Shown one piece after another: positions 44,606 through 57,577 of a stretch of DNA of 64,000 nucleotides. Below the pieces are notes generated by a model. It worked only from the letters and a program-made list of their open reading frames with translations, did not search any database and was not told where the DNA came from. This DNA comes from Sphingomonas arvum (GTDB taxonomy: Bacteria; Pseudomonadota; Alphaproteobacteria; Sphingomonadales; Sphingomonadaceae): assembly GCF_026013565.1 (NCBI RefSeq), contig NZ_JAPDOB010000001.1, positions 868,001 to 932,000 on the forward strand, given 5' to 3'. Position numbers and translations under genes: made by a program. Positions within the stretch are counted from its first letter, which is position 1. Each line of letters starts with the position of its first letter.

Positions 44606-47600
44606 ATGGCCACCCGCTTGAAGCCGCTTCACCAGCTCCGCGACGACCAGGCGCGCGCCGCCGATCCGGCGATCCACGCCTCGCTGTCGGCCAGCGCCGG
44701 AACCGGCAAGACGCAGGTGCTGACCGCCCGCGTGCTGCGCCTGCTGCTCGGCGGCGCGGCGCCCGAACACATCCTCTGCCTGACCTTCACCAAGGCCGGC
44801 GCGGCCGAGATGGCCAACCGCATCGGCGAGCGGCTCGCCCGCTGGGTCCGGATGAAGGATGCGGACCTCCGCAAGGAGCTGTTCGCGATTGGCGCGCCGA
44901 ACGACGATCCGCGTGTCGAGCAGGCCCGCCGCCTGTTCGCCGAGGTGCTGGACGCGCCCGGCGGGCTGCGCATCCAGACCATCCACAGCTTCGCGCAGAC
45001 CCTACTTGCTGCTTTCCCGGCCGAGGCGGGGATCACACCCGGCTTCCGGCCGATTGAAGGGCGCGAAGAGCAGCAGCTCGCCCGCCGCACGCTGGCTGGG
45101 CTGGTGGCCGACGCGGAGGCGGGCAGGGCGGGCTACGCCGGGCTCCTGACGGACATTCAGGCCTTGAGCCGCCGCCTCGGTGAGCGTGAGGCTGAGCGCT
45201 ACCTCCTGTCCTGCGCGCGCGAGCCCGAGGCCATGCGCGCCTTCGCCTTTCCCGATTACGTTGAACAGGCGCTCCGCAGCCAGTTGGGCCTGCCCGAGGG
45301 CGACATCCGCGCGACCGTAGCCGCCGCCTGCCACGACGACAGCTTTGATTGCGAGGTCCTGCGGGCCGTAGCCGAGGGTTATCGAGCCTGGGGTACGACC
45401 GCCACCGGGCTGCCGACTGCGGCGAAGATCGACGAGTGGCTGGCGCTGTCGTCCGACGCCCGCTGCGAGCAGCTGGATACCTTGATGAAGGTGCTATTCA
45501 CCGCCACCGGCCGTCGCAAGGTGCCGGCCGGCGTCCTCAAGCACCTGCCCACCGCCGGTGACCATTGCGAGCAGCTGGCCGACGAGGTCGAGCGCCTCGT
45601 CACCCTGCTGCGCCAGAGCGAGCTGGTTGCCGTGCAGGCGGCCGGCCTGCGCGCCGGCGCGGCCTTTGCCGACGCCTACACGCGGGCCAAGCGCGCCGCC
45701 GGCGTCGCCGACTTCGACGACCTGATCCGCTGGACCCGCGACCTGCTGGCGACGCCCGGCATGGGCGAGTGGGTGCGCTATAAGCTCGACCGGCGGACCG
45801 ACCACATCCTGGTCGACGAAGCGCAGGACACCAACGCCGCGCAGTGGAGCATCGTCACGGCCTTGACGGAGGAGTTCTTCGCCGGCGAGGGCGCCAGCCG
45901 CCACCACCGCACCCTGTTCATGGTCGGCGACTTCAAGCAGGCGATCTACGGTTTCCAGGGCACCGATCCGCGCGAGTTCGATGCCGCCCGCGAGCGCTTC
46001 CGCATTCAGGCGGAGACCCTGCGCGAGGCGGCCAACGACAGCGACACGCCCGTGCGTCCTTGGCGCGACCTGTCGATCGACCGCAGCTTCCGCTCGGCCC
46101 AGGCGGTGCTGGACGTCGTCGACGCGGTGATCACCGAAGTCGGAGCGGCCGAGATGGGCCTGCCCGACCAGCCCAACCCGCATCGCGCGAACGCCGCCAC
46201 CCGGCCCGGCCTGGTCGAGCTGTGGACGCCCTTCGCCGCGGACGAAGGTGAAGACGAGGAAGCGGGCGAGGAGGGCTGGCTGCCCGAACCGGCGCGGCTC
46301 TATGCCGGCGAACTCGCCCGCACGGTCAGGCGCTGGCTCGGCGAAGCTCCGGTGCTCGCCACGACCGGCAAGCCGATCACGCCCGGCGACGTGTTGATCC
46401 TCGTGCGCAGTCGCGGCGAGTTGGCGTCGCTGATCGTCGCCCGGCTGTTCAAGGAAGGGGTGCCGGTCGCCGGCATCGACCGGCTCCACTTGTCCTCGCC
46501 ACTCGCCGTCAAGGACCTGATGGCGGCTGTGGCCTTCTCGGTGCAACCCTTGGACGACCTCAATCTCGCCGGCCTGCTGGTCTCGCCCTTGTTCGGGTGG
46601 ACGCAGGACCAGCTCTACGACCTCGCGTTCGGCCGCAATGGATTTCTATGGGAGGAGCTCAGGAAGCGAGCAGGAGAGGGCGATCACATCGCCGAAGCAC
46701 ATGCGACGTTGCTCGACCTGCTGCGCCAGGCCGACTTCGTCCCGCCGGCCCGCTATCTCGAGAATATCCTGTCCGGCCCGATGCAGGGCCGCCGCCGGCT
46801 GCTTGGGCGCCTCGGCCCTGCAGCGCGCGACCCGATCGACGAGCTGGTCGCCGCGGCGCTGGAGTTCGAACGCGCGGAAACCCCGTCGCTCGACCGCTTT
46901 CTTGCCTGGTTCGGCAGCGGCGACGTGGAGATCAAGCGCGATCCTTCCGCGCCGGCCAATGCCGTGCGGGTGATGACGGTGCACGGCGCCAAGGGCCTGG
47001 AGGCGCCCGTCGTCATCCTCGCCGACGCAACGGCCGACCCGGCCAAGCTCGGCGAGCGCAACGGCCCGATCGCGCTCGACTTCGGCGAGGCCGGCAATGC
47101 TCCGGTGATCCGTCCGCGTAAGGAGGAGCTCGGCGAACCCTACGCCACCATTATAGCCGAGCAGAAGCGCCGCGACCTGGAGGAGCATTGGCGGCTGCTC
47201 TACGTCGCCCTGACCCGCGCCGCCGAACGGCTGGTCGTGGCGGGGCTTGCCCCGGCCCGCGGCGCCTTGCCGGAGAACAGCTGGCACGCCAAAGTGCGAG
47301 CTGGGATGGAGCGGCTGGGCGCCGAGCAGGACGGCAGCGTGCTGCGCTATACGGGCGACGTGCCGGCGCTGCCTGCCAAGGCCAAGACGCGGCGCTTGCC
47401 CTTGCCGCCGCCTGCTCTCCCCGAATTTCTGCATCGCCAGGCTCCCGCCGAGGCGCGCCCGCCGCGTCCGCTCGCTCCGTCTCAGCTGGTCGAGGACCGC
47501 GAGGCCGCGCCACCGCCATCGCCGGAGCTGCGCGCGGCCGCTCGCCGCGGCGTGCTGCTCCATTCGCTGTTCGAGCGCCTGCCAGGTGTCGCGCCAGCCG

Positions 47601-48007
47601 AGCGCCACGCGGCGGCGCTCGGCTGGTTGGAGCGCTCGGCCGGAGTGGACGACCCCCGCGCCCGGATCGAGCTGGCCGACGCCGTCTGCGCGATCATCGG
47701 CGATGCCCGCTTCGCCGACCTGTTCGCGCCCGGCTCGCTGGCCGAAGCGCCGATCGCTGCCACCCTACCGGACGGCCGGGTGGTTGCCGGCACCGTCGAC
47801 CGGCTGGTGGTGGATGACGAGCGGGTGCGGGTGGTCGACTTCAAGACAGGGCGGCAGGTGCCGGCGAGCGTGGCCGAGGTACCAGCGGCTCACCGGCTGC
47901 AGATGGAGGCCTACGGCGAGGCCCTGTCGGTGATCTTCCCCGGCCGGCGTATCGAAACGGCACTGCTCTACACGGCCGCTCCTCGCCTGATCGCATTGAC
48001 CGGTTGA
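44606..48007 (+). CDS. addA: AddA subunit of the AddAB helicase-nuclease
   Basis: 1133 residues from the ATG at 44606. UvrD-type helicase: SASAGTGKTQVL (Walker A) near residue 32, LVDEAQDTNAAQW (Walker B) near 402, ERLVVAGLAPARG and the AMTVHGAKGLEAPVV-type motif V (VMTVHGAKGLEAPVVILAD, residues near 790). The C-terminal RecB-like nuclease has VDFKTGRQ near 1080. It supplies the 3'-5' motor and one nuclease of AddAB. Followed by trxA after 59 bases. Confidence 0.95.
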   Translation: MATRLKPLHQLRDDQARAADPAIHASLSASAGTGKTQVLTARVLRLLLGGAAPEHILCLTFTKAGAAEMANRIGERLARWVRMKDADLRKELFAIGAPNDDPRVEQARRLFAEVLDAPGGLRIQTIHSFAQTLLAAFPAEAGITPGFRPIEGREEQQLARRTLAGLVADAEAGRAGYAGLLTDIQALSRRLGEREAERYLLSCAREPEAMRAFAFPDYVEQALRSQLGLPEGDIRATVAAACHDDSFDCEVLRAVAEGYRAWGTTATGLPTAAKIDEWLALSSDARCEQLDTLMKVLFTATGRRKVPAGVLKHLPTAGDHCEQLADEVERLVTLLRQSELVAVQAAGLRAGAAFADAYTRAKRAAGVADFDDLIRWTRDLLATPGMGEWVRYKLDRRTDHILVDEAQDTNAAQWSIVTALTEEFFAGEGASRHHRTLFMVGDFKQAIYGFQGTDPREFDAARERFRIQAETLREAANDSDTPVRPWRDLSIDRSFRSAQAVLDVVDAVITEVGAAEMGLPDQPNPHRANAATRPGLVELWTPFAADEGEDEEAGEEGWLPEPARLYAGELARTVRRWLGEAPVLATTGKPITPGDVLILVRSRGELASLIVARLFKEGVPVAGIDRLHLSSPLAVKDLMAAVAFSVQPLDDLNLAGLLVSPLFGWTQDQLYDLAFGRNGFLWEELRKRAGEGDHIAEAHATLLDLLRQADFVPPARYLENILSGPMQGRRRLLGRLGPAARDPIDELVAAALEFERAETPSLDRFLAWFGSGDVEIKRDPSAPANAVRVMTVHGAKGLEAPVVILADATADPAKLGERNGPIALDFGEAGNAPVIRPRKEELGEPYATIIAEQKRRDLEEHWRLLYVALTRAAERLVVAGLAPARGALPENSWHAKVRAGMERLGAEQDGSVLRYTGDVPALPAKAKTRRLPLPPPALPEFLHRQAPAEARPPRPLAPSQLVEDREAAPPPSPELRAAARRGVLLHSLFERLPGVAPAERHAAALGWLERSAGVDDPRARIELADAVCAIIGDARFADLFAPGSLAEAPIAATLPDGRVVAGTVDRLVVDDERVRVVDFKTGRQVPASVAEVPAAHRLQMEAYGEALSVIFPGRRIETALLYTAAPRLIALTG

Positions 48008-48066
48008 GCCACCCGGCAGCCGACCCCATATGCGTCGGCAAGCCGACTCGAAGAGGAATCACCGAC

Positions 48067-48387
48067 ATGCCGACCAAGACCGTCACCGATGACAGCTTCG
48101 CCACCGATGTGCTGGGCGCGGACAAGCCGGTGCTGGTCGATTTCTGGGCGGAATGGTGCGGTCCGTGCCGGATGATCGCTCCCGCGCTGGAGGAGATCAG
48201 CAACTCGCACGGCGAGCAGGTCACCATCGTCAAGCTCAATATCGACGAGAACCCCGAAACCCCGGGCCGCTACGGCGTGCGCGGCATTCCGGCCATGCTG
48301 CTGTTCAAGGATGGCCAGCCCGTGGCGCAGAAGGTCGGCGCCGCGCCGCGCAGCCAGATTCAGAGCTGGCTGGAAGGCTCGCTCTAG
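48067..48387 (+). CDS. trxA: Thioredoxin
   Basis: 106 residues from the ATG at 48067 (GAGGAA 8 bases upstream). The active site is WCGPC at Cys31/Cys34, with LVDFWAEWCGPCRM and the cis-Pro loop RGIPAMLLF. It is a cytoplasmic disulfide reductant. Its position after addA is common in sphingomonads. Confidence 0.97.
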   Translation: MPTKTVTDDSFATDVLGADKPVLVDFWAEWCGPCRMIAPALEEISNSHGEQVTIVKLNIDENPETPGRYGVRGIPAMLLFKDGQPVAQKVGAAPRSQIQSWLEGSL

Positions 48388-48409
48388 GTCGGCGTTCAGC
48401 CACTCTCAA

Positions 48410-48438
48410 TTGACTGGTAACTAAGCCAACCCTACATC
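48410..48438 (+). promoter_or_regulatory. Candidate sigma-70-type promoter for secA
   Basis: TTGACT, 17-base spacer, TACATC, 72 bases before the secA ATG. A 16-base GC palindrome (CGCTCGCGCGCGAGCG, 48456-48471) lies between it and the gene and would form a hairpin in the 5' leader. Confidence 0.4.
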
Positions 48439-48509
48439 GCCGGGCACTCTTGAAACGCTCGCGCGCGAGCGCCTTTCCGCATGTCCTCGCGCGCCCATAA
48501 GGAAGTTCC

Positions 48510-51245
<2,736 letters not shown>

Positions 51246-51266
51246 TGGCGCGGTGACGGCCCCGGC

Positions 51267-51354
51267 CGTCATCGCGAGGAACGTAGCGACGAAGCGATCC
51301 AGTTCTTGCTGATCTCAGCGTAGACTGGGTTGCTTCGTTTCGCTCGCAATGACG
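51267..51354. repeat. REP-like interspersed palindromic element
   Basis: CGTCATCGCGAG at the left end is mirrored by CTCGCAATGACG at the right end (one mismatch), enclosing GAAGCGATCCAG-like and CTGGGTTGCTTCG-like inner arms. This CGTCATTGCGAGCGAAGC-type palindrome is a well-known dispersed intergenic repeat in alphaproteobacteria. It lies between secA and putA and may also serve as a terminator or stabilising hairpin. Confidence 0.7.
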
Positions 51355-51364
51355 AAGTGGGTTC

Positions 51365-54300
51365 ATGAACGTTCAGCCAGCCAAGATTACCGCAGCGCCG
51401 CTCGACCGCTCCGCCGTCCGCCACGACTACCGGCGGGACGAAGAACAGGTCGTCGCCGACCGCCTGGCCCAGGCTCGCCTCCCCGCTGGGAAGCACGCCG
51501 AAGCGCAGGCCATTGCCCGCAGCCTGGTCGGTCATGTGCGCGGATCAAAGCCCGCTGGCCTCGACGCCTTTCTCCACGCCTACGACCTTGGTTCCGACGA
51601 GGGCGTGGCGCTGATGTGCCTCGCCGAGGCGCTGCTTCGCATCCCCGATGCGCGCACCGCCGACGAGCTGATCCGCGACAAATTGTCCGGCCCCGACTGG
51701 TCGGAGAAAATGGGCGAAAGCCATTCGCCCTTCGTCAACGCCGCCACCTTCTCCCTGCTGCTGACCGGCAAGGTGCTGGACGGGGCCAACAACCGCTCCG
51801 CCAATTGGAAAGCCGCCCTGGGCCGCGCCGTTGGCCGCCTGGGCGAGCCGGTCATCCGCACCGCCGTCGGCCAGGCGATGAAGATCCTCGGGGGCCAGTT
51901 CGTGTTCGGCCGCACCATCGACGAGGCGCTGGAACGCGCCGCCCCCGAACGCAAGCGGGGCCTCAGCCACAGCTTCGACATGCTCGGCGAAGCTGCCCGG
52001 ACCATGGCCGACGCGGAGCGCTATGCCGAGGCTTACCGCGGCGCCCTCCGCCGGATCGCCCGCGAGGCGAAAGGCGGGGTGGTCGGCTCGCCCGGCATCT
52101 CCGTTAAGCTGTCCGCGCTCCACCCGCGCTACGATCACCTCCGCGCCGACGAGGCCAAGGCGCACATCCTGCCGATCCTGCGCGATCTGTGTGAGATCGC
52201 CAGCGCCGCCGACATCCACCTCACCATCGACGCCGAGGAAGCAGATCGCCTCGAACTGCAGATGGACGTGCTGGAGGAACTGGTCCGCGAGGACCGCTTC
52301 TTCACCAACGGTTGGACCGGGCTCGGCATGGCGCTCCAGGCCTATGCCAAGCGCGCCGTGCCGGTGGCCGAATGGGTCGTCGACCTCGCCCGCGCGCACG
52401 GCCGCACCCTGATGATCCGCCTCGTCAAGGGCGCCTATTGGGACAGCGAGGTGAAGCTGGCTCAGGTCGGCGGCTACGACGACTATCCGGTGTTCACCCG
52501 CAAGGTGGCGACCGACGTTTCCTATCTCGCCTGCGCCCGCGTCCTGCTCGGTGCGCCTGACTGCATCTACGCCGCCTTTGCCACCCACAACGCCACCAGC
52601 ATCGGCGCGATCAAGGCGCTGGCCGGCACGACGCGGTTCGAGTTCCAGCGCCTCCATGGCATGGGCGAGGGGTTGTACGAGGGCCTGGCCAAGCTGGAGG
52701 CCGACCTCGACCAGCCGCAGACTCCGGTGCGCATCTACGCCCCCGTGGGCAGCCACAAGGAACTGCTCGCCTACCTCGTCCGCCGCTTGCTGGAAAACGG
52801 CGCCAACTCCAGCTTCGTCAACCGCATCGCGGACGAAGAGGTCGGGCTCGACGAACTGACCCGCGACCCGGTGGCACAGCTCGAAGCACTGTACCCCCGG
52901 CGTAACCCGAAGATCCCGCTGCCGGGCGAGATGTTCGGCACCAACCGTCGCAACAGCTCAGGCTGCGACCTCAGCGACCCGGGCGTGCGCCAGCCGCTGC
53001 TCGGCCGCCTTGAACGGCTCGAAGGCAGGCGCTGGACGGCAGGTGAGGGGACCGGCCCCCGTTGCGAGGTCCGGGCCCCCTACGACACCCGGCTAATCGT
53101 CGGCGAAGCGGTAGAGGCCACGCCCGAGCGCATCGACACCATGCTCCAGGCCGCCGCTGCTGCCCAGCCGTCCTGGGACGCGCTCGGCGGGGAGGAGCGC
53201 GCGCGCCTGCTCGACCGCGTCGCCGAGCTGTTCGAACAGCACCGTGAGGACTTCTACTCGCTGTGCATTCGCGAGGCCGGCAAGACGCTGCCCGACGCCA
53301 CCCTGGAGGTTCGGGAAGCCGTCGACTTCCTGCGCTACTACGCCGGCGAGGCCCGCCGGCTGTTCACCCGCCCTGAGCAGCTGCCAGGTCCGACCGGCGA
53401 ACTCAACGAACTGCGCCTGCACGGGCGCGGCGTGTGGACCTGCATCAGCCCGTGGAACTTCCCGTTGGCGATCTTCACCGGTCCGGTCGCCGCAGCGCTC
53501 GCCGCCGGGAATGCCGCGATCGCGAAGCCGGCCGAGCAGACCCCGCTCATCGCCGCCCTCGCCATCGAGCTGTTCCACCGCGCCGGCGTGCCCCGCGACC
53601 TCGTTCGGCTCGCGGTCGGCGACGGCAAGGTCGGGGCCGCGCTGGTCGCCCATCCGCTGACCGCCGGCGTCGCCTTCACCGGTTCCACCGCCGTCGCCAA
53701 GGCGATCAACCGCACATTGGCCGAGCGCGATGGCCCGATCGTCCCCCTGATCGCCGAGACCGGCGGCCAGAACGCAATGATCGTCGACAGCTCGGCCCTA
53801 CCAGAGCAGGTTACCCGGGACGTCGTCGCTTCAGCCTTCCAGTCGGCCGGCCAGCGCTGCTCGGCCCTGCGCGTCCTGTTCGTCCAGGAAGACGTCGCCG
53901 ACACCATGCTGACAATGATCGCCGGCGCCATGCACACCCTGCGCATCGGCAATCCCGGCGAACTGGAGACCGACGTGGGTCCGGTGATCGACGCCGAGGC
54001 GAAGGCCGCGCTCGACCGCCACATCGACCACCTCCGCTCCCATGCGAAGATCCTGTGCGAGCTTCCGCTGCCGCCGGGCACGGAGCACGGCAGCTTCGTC
54101 ACCCCCGTCATGGCGGAGATCGGCAGCCTCGCCGACCTCGACACCGAGCATTTCGGCCCGGTTCTCCACGTCATTCGCTTCCGATCGGGCGAACTCGACG
54201 CCGTCATAGACCAGATCAACCGCACCGGCTTCGGCCTGACCCTCGGCCTGCAGAGCCGCATCGACACCGTCCGCGACCATGTCCAGCGTCGCGCCCGCGT

Positions 54301-54496
54301 CGGCAACCTGTACGTCAATCGCAACCAGATCGGCGCCGTGGTTGAAAGCCAGCCGTTCGGCGGCGAAGGCCTTTCCGGCACCGGGCCCAAGGCCGGCGGG
54401 CCGCACTATGTCGCCCGTTTCGCCACGGAGCGGGTCAGCTGCATCGACACCACCGCCGCGGGCGGCAACGCCACGCTGATGGCCGCGATCGACTAG
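51365..54496 (+). CDS. putA: Bifunctional proline dehydrogenase / P5C dehydrogenase (PutA)
   Basis: 1043 residues, the short form without an N-terminal ribbon-helix-helix DNA-binding domain. The proline dehydrogenase barrel spans about 80-470 (KLSALHPRYDH, LVKGAYWDSEVK). The aldehyde dehydrogenase domain is about 520-1000, with ETGGQNAMIVD and catalytic Cys832 in SAGQRCSALR. It oxidises proline to glutamate with FAD then NAD and channels the intermediate. The missing repressor domain means regulation is by another factor. Confidence 0.96.
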   Translation: MNVQPAKITAAPLDRSAVRHDYRRDEEQVVADRLAQARLPAGKHAEAQAIARSLVGHVRGSKPAGLDAFLHAYDLGSDEGVALMCLAEALLRIPDARTADELIRDKLSGPDWSEKMGESHSPFVNAATFSLLLTGKVLDGANNRSANWKAALGRAVGRLGEPVIRTAVGQAMKILGGQFVFGRTIDEALERAAPERKRGLSHSFDMLGEAARTMADAERYAEAYRGALRRIAREAKGGVVGSPGISVKLSALHPRYDHLRADEAKAHILPILRDLCEIASAADIHLTIDAEEADRLELQMDVLEELVREDRFFTNGWTGLGMALQAYAKRAVPVAEWVVDLARAHGRTLMIRLVKGAYWDSEVKLAQVGGYDDYPVFTRKVATDVSYLACARVLLGAPDCIYAAFATHNATSIGAIKALAGTTRFEFQRLHGMGEGLYEGLAKLEADLDQPQTPVRIYAPVGSHKELLAYLVRRLLENGANSSFVNRIADEEVGLDELTRDPVAQLEALYPRRNPKIPLPGEMFGTNRRNSSGCDLSDPGVRQPLLGRLERLEGRRWTAGEGTGPRCEVRAPYDTRLIVGEAVEATPERIDTMLQAAAAAQPSWDALGGEERARLLDRVAELFEQHREDFYSLCIREAGKTLPDATLEVREAVDFLRYYAGEARRLFTRPEQLPGPTGELNELRLHGRGVWTCISPWNFPLAIFTGPVAAALAAGNAAIAKPAEQTPLIAALAIELFHRAGVPRDLVRLAVGDGKVGAALVAHPLTAGVAFTGSTAVAKAINRTLAERDGPIVPLIAETGGQNAMIVDSSALPEQVTRDVVASAFQSAGQRCSALRVLFVQEDVADTMLTMIAGAMHTLRIGNPGELETDVGPVIDAEAKAALDRHIDHLRSHAKILCELPLPPGTEHGSFVTPVMAEIGSLADLDTEHFGPVLHVIRFRSGELDAVIDQINRTGFGLTLGLQSRIDTVRDHVQRRARVGNLYVNRNQIGAVVESQPFGGEGLSGTGPKAGGPHYVARFATERVSCIDTTAAGGNATLMAAID

Positions 54497-54506
54497 GGAG
54501 TAGATA

Positions 54507-54707
54507 ATGAAAACCGTGAAGCTCGCCCTGACCGAGGACGAACTGGAGATCCTGGCCGACGCGCTGGAGAACGATCTTGAGGGCTATGTCGAGAGCGCCA
54601 AGGACGCTCGCGCCAACCGCGCCCGCGAAGACGTGCAGACTTTCGAGGAAGCCGCCGCCCGCATCCGCTCAGTGCTGGAAAAGGTCCGGGCCGAGATTCC
54701 GGCCTGA
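54507..54707 (+). CDS. Small hypothetical helical protein
   Basis: 66 residues. Mostly alpha-helical and highly charged (LTEDELEILADALENDLEGY, then ARANRAREDVQTFEEAAARI). GGGAG precedes the ATG. It starts 10 bases after putA and is probably co-transcribed. Family not recognised. Confidence 0.7.
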   Translation: MKTVKLALTEDELEILADALENDLEGYVESAKDARANRAREDVQTFEEAAARIRSVLEKVRAEIPA

Positions 54708-54721
54708 GCGATAAATGCAAA

Positions 54722-54748
54722 CGCCCGGGTCTGGCTGAGACCCGGGCG
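54722..54748 (-). terminator. Strong hairpin, likely minus-strand terminator
   Basis: CGCCCGGGTCT and AGACCCGGGCG form a perfect 11-bp stem around a 5-base loop. On the minus strand it is followed by TTTGCATTTAT, while the plus strand has no T-run, so it better ends a transcript on the minus strand. It could still stop putA transcription. Confidence 0.7.
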
Positions 54749-54890
54749 CCCGCGTGACGATTGCTCGTCAGCCCCCTTTGGAGTGTTGCCTGCCCACCAG
54801 ACGGCCCCTGCGCCGTCCCGGCAGCCCTCCCGGATGAGGCGGCGATTGGCCGCTCCACCCGCTTGGCAGGCATATGAGTGCGCTCGGGAA
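54749..54890 (-). ncRNA. Candidate structured RNA between the small putA-linked gene and proS
   Basis: No gene covers 54708-55007. Directly visible: a perfect 8-bp closing stem (54787-54794 with 54865-54872) encloses two hairpins, GACGGC/GCCGTC (54800-54817) and a bulged GAGCGGC stem (54836-54855), and a TGACGA-TTGC-TCGTCA hairpin lies at 54755-54770, all just upstream (minus strand) of a T-tailed hairpin. A branched RNA is suggested. The strand and boundaries are inferred, and I matched it to no known family (6S, SRP, tmRNA, TPP considered). A further hairpin TGTGGCG-ATCA-CGCCACA lies at 54941-54958. Confidence 0.4.
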
Positions 54891-55007
54891 CGGCCCTTGT
54901 CACGCGACAACGGGCGCATTTACCACAAATGCCCAGCTCATGTGGCGATCACGCCACAGCGCGCTTCACATTGCCAGTTCATCTCAGCGTGACTAGGACG
55001 CCGCTCC

Positions 55008-56330
55008 ATGCGCTGTTCCCAAGCATTTCTGCCGGTCCTCAAGGAAAGTCCCACCGACGCCCAGATCGTCAGCCACAAGCTGATGCTGCGCGCCGGCCTC
55101 GTTCGGCAGACAGCCGCCGGCATCTACGCCTGGCTGCCGATTGGCCTCAAGGTGCTGCGCAAGATTGAGCAGATCGTCCGCGAGGAGCAGAACCGAGCCG
55201 GCGCAATCGAACTGCTGATGCCAACGCTCCAGTCGGCCGACCTGTGGCGGCAGAGCGGCCGTTATGACGCTTACGGCCCGGAAATGCTGCGCATCCGCGA
55301 CCGGCACGAGCGCGAGATGCTCTACGGCCCCACCAACGAAGAGATGATCACCGCCCTCTTCCGTGATGAGGCCAACAGCTATCGCGACCTGCCGCGAACG
55401 CTTTACCACATCCAGTGGAAGTTCCGGGACGAGGTCCGCCCGCGGTTTGGCGTGATGCGCGGGCGCGAATTCCTGATGAAGGACGCTTACAGCTTCGACC
55501 TGGACGAGGCCGGCGCCCGGCAGAGCTACTACACGCAGCTGCTCGCCTACCTGCGCACCTTTCAGCGCCTCGGCATCAGGGCGGTGCCGATGAAGGCCGC
55601 GTCCGGCCCGATTGGCGGCGATCTCAGCCATGAGTTCATCGTGCTCGCCCCAACTGGCGAGAGCGAGGTGTTCTACGATGCCGAGTATGAGGCGGTGGAC
55701 TGGGGCCGCGGCGACCTGCAGCACGGCGACGCCGCGGGCCTGCAGAGCATGTTCGACCAGATCTCCCGCACCTACGCGGCGACAGACGAGACCCACGACG
55801 AGGCGCGCTGGGCCGACGTGCCGGCGACACGCCAGCGCACCGGCCGCGGGATCGAGGTCGGGCACATCTTCTACTTCGGGACCAAGTACAGCGCGGCGAT
55901 GAACTTCCGTGTGCCCGGGCCCGACGGCCAGATGATCACCCCGCATATGGGCAGCTACGGCGTCGGCGTCTCGCGCCTGGTCGGTGCGATCATCGAGGCC
56001 AGCCACGACGACGCCGGCATCGTCTGGCCGGACAGCGTCGCGCCCTGGGCCGTCGGGCTGGTCACCATGCGCGGCGACGACACGGCGTCTGCCGCCGCTG
56101 CCGACGACCTGTACGCCAAGCTCACTGCGGCGGGGGTGGAGACCCTCTACGACGATCGAGATGGCCGGGGCGGGGCTAAGCTCGCGTCCATGGACCTGAT
56201 CGGCCTGCCGCAGCAGCTGATCATCGGCCCGCGCGGCCTCGCCCAGGGCGTGGTCGAGCTCAAGGACCGTCGTACCGGCGAGAAGCAGGAACTCAGCATC
56301 GAGAGCGCACTGGCGCGGCTCACCGCATGA
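55008..56330 (+). CDS. proS: Prolyl-tRNA synthetase (short alphaproteobacterial type)
   Basis: 440 residues, the short class II form lacking the inserted editing domain of E. coli ProS (572). Motif regions: [20 protein letters not shown] near residue 22, [11 protein letters not shown] and [21 protein letters not shown] near 136. AGGAC precedes the ATG. It charges tRNA-Pro. Its ATGA overlap with lolC joins it to the lolCD operon. Confidence 0.96.
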   Translation: MRCSQAFLPVLKESPTDAQIVSHKLMLRAGLVRQTAAGIYAWLPIGLKVLRKIEQIVREEQNRAGAIELLMPTLQSADLWRQSGRYDAYGPEMLRIRDRHEREMLYGPTNEEMITALFRDEANSYRDLPRTLYHIQWKFRDEVRPRFGVMRGREFLMKDAYSFDLDEAGARQSYYTQLLAYLRTFQRLGIRAVPMKAASGPIGGDLSHEFIVLAPTGESEVFYDAEYEAVDWGRGDLQHGDAAGLQSMFDQISRTYAATDETHDEARWADVPATRQRTGRGIEVGHIFYFGTKYSAAMNFRVPGPDGQMITPHMGSYGVGVSRLVGAIIEASHDDAGIVWPDSVAPWAVGLVTMRGDDTASAAAADDLYAKLTAAGVETLYDDRDGRGGAKLASMDLIGLPQQLIIGPRGLAQGVVELKDRRTGEKQELSIESALARLTA

Positions 56331-57577
56331 TCCTCAATCGCTACGAACGGACCATTGCCAAGCGTTACCTCCTGCCCGGCAAGGGCGAGGGGTTCATCTT
56401 CCTGGTCGCCTCGATCAGCCTTGGCGCCGTGGCGCTGGGTGTCGCCGCGCTGATCATCGTGATGAGCGTCATGAACGGCTTCCGCGCGGAGCTGTTCGAC
56501 AAGATCGTCGGCCTGAACGGCCATGCCATCGTCCAGGGCTATGAGGGCCGCCTGACGGACTGGCAGCGCATTGCCGACCAGGCACGCAAGGTGCCGGGCG
56601 TCACCTCCGCCCTGCCGCTGATTGCGCAGCCGCTGATGGCGAGCGCCAACGGCCGGGTCGAAGGCGTGCTGGTCCGCGGCGTGCGGCGACAGGATCTGCT
56701 GGCGAACCGCACCATCACGTCGAACATCAAGTCGGGCGATATCCGCAGCCTGGAGCCGGGTAGCGGTCGGGTGGCGATCGGCACCCGCCTGGCCGAGCAG
56801 CTCGGCGCCTATCCCGGCAGCGAGATCAGCCTCATCAGCCCGGAAGGTCGCGCGACCCCGGTCGGCACGGTGCCGCGGATCGCCAGCTACACGGTCGCCG
56901 CCACCTTCGAAGTCGGCGTCTACGACTATGACAATAGCTTCATCATCATGCCGATGGAGGACGCGCAGAACCTCCTCATGATGGGTGACCAGGTCGGCAT
57001 GATCGAGGTCATGGTGACAGATCCAGACAAGATCCAGCCGCAGGTCGCCGCGCTGCAGAACATCGTCGCGGGCAAGGGCGCCGTAGTCGACTGGCGCAGC
57101 ATGAACGCCGCCCTGTTCGAGGCGCTGGAGGTCGAGCGGGTGGCGATGTTCGTCGTCCTCTCGCTGATCATCCTCGTGGCGGTGTTCAACATCCTGTCGT
57201 CGCTGATCATGCTGGTCCGCGCCAAGACCCGCGACATCGCCATCCTGCGCACCATGGGCGCCAGCCGCCACGGCATGATGAAGGTATTCGTCACCGTTGG
57301 CACCATCATCGGCTCGCTCGGCATCGTCCTGGGCCTGATTATCGGCGCGATCTTTCTGTTCTTCCGGCAGTCGGTGGTGAATGGCATCCAGTTCCTAACC
57401 GGGCAGAACCTGTGGGATCCGTCGGTGCGCTTCCTGTCCGAACTGCCAAGCAAGACCGATCCGTTCGAGGTAACGGCGATCGTCGTCCTCGCCCTCCTGC
57501 TGAGCTTCCTGTCGACCCTTTACCCAGCATGGAAGGCGGCGAGCACCGACCCGGTGCAGGTGCTCCGCTATGAGTGA
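56327..57577 (+). CDS. lolC: Lipoprotein-releasing ABC transporter permease LolC/LolE
   Basis: 416 residues. An N-terminal membrane helix (about 21-48, [20 protein letters not shown]) is followed by a large periplasmic MacB/LolC domain (50-265) and three C-terminal helices ([19 protein letters not shown] near 275, then [19 protein letters not shown] near 330, and near 390). A single LolC/E-type permease suggests a LolF-style homodimer, as in other alphaproteobacteria. It releases outer-membrane lipoproteins to LolA. It overlaps lolD by 8 bases. Confidence 0.93.
   Translation: MILNRYERTIAKRYLLPGKGEGFIFLVASISLGAVALGVAALIIVMSVMNGFRAELFDKIVGLNGHAIVQGYEGRLTDWQRIADQARKVPGVTSALPLIAQPLMASANGRVEGVLVRGVRRQDLLANRTITSNIKSGDIRSLEPGSGRVAIGTRLAEQLGAYPGSEISLISPEGRATPVGTVPRIASYTVAATFEVGVYDYDNSFIIMPMEDAQNLLMMGDQVGMIEVMVTDPDKIQPQVAALQNIVAGKGAVVDWRSMNAALFEALEVERVAMFVVLSLIILVAVFNILSSLIMLVRAKTRDIAILRTMGASRHGMMKVFVTVGTIIGSLGIVLGLIIGAIFLFFRQSVVNGIQFLTGQNLWDPSVRFLSELPSKTDPFEVTAIVVLALLLSFLSTLYPAWKAASTDPVQVLRYE

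Noticed and set aside
54721-54750. TPP riboswitch (GGCTGAGACC resembles its CTGAGA box)
   Set aside because: The CTGAGA lies inside a perfect hairpin, and the required second conserved box (ACCTGATC-type) is absent; no thiamine gene is nearby.
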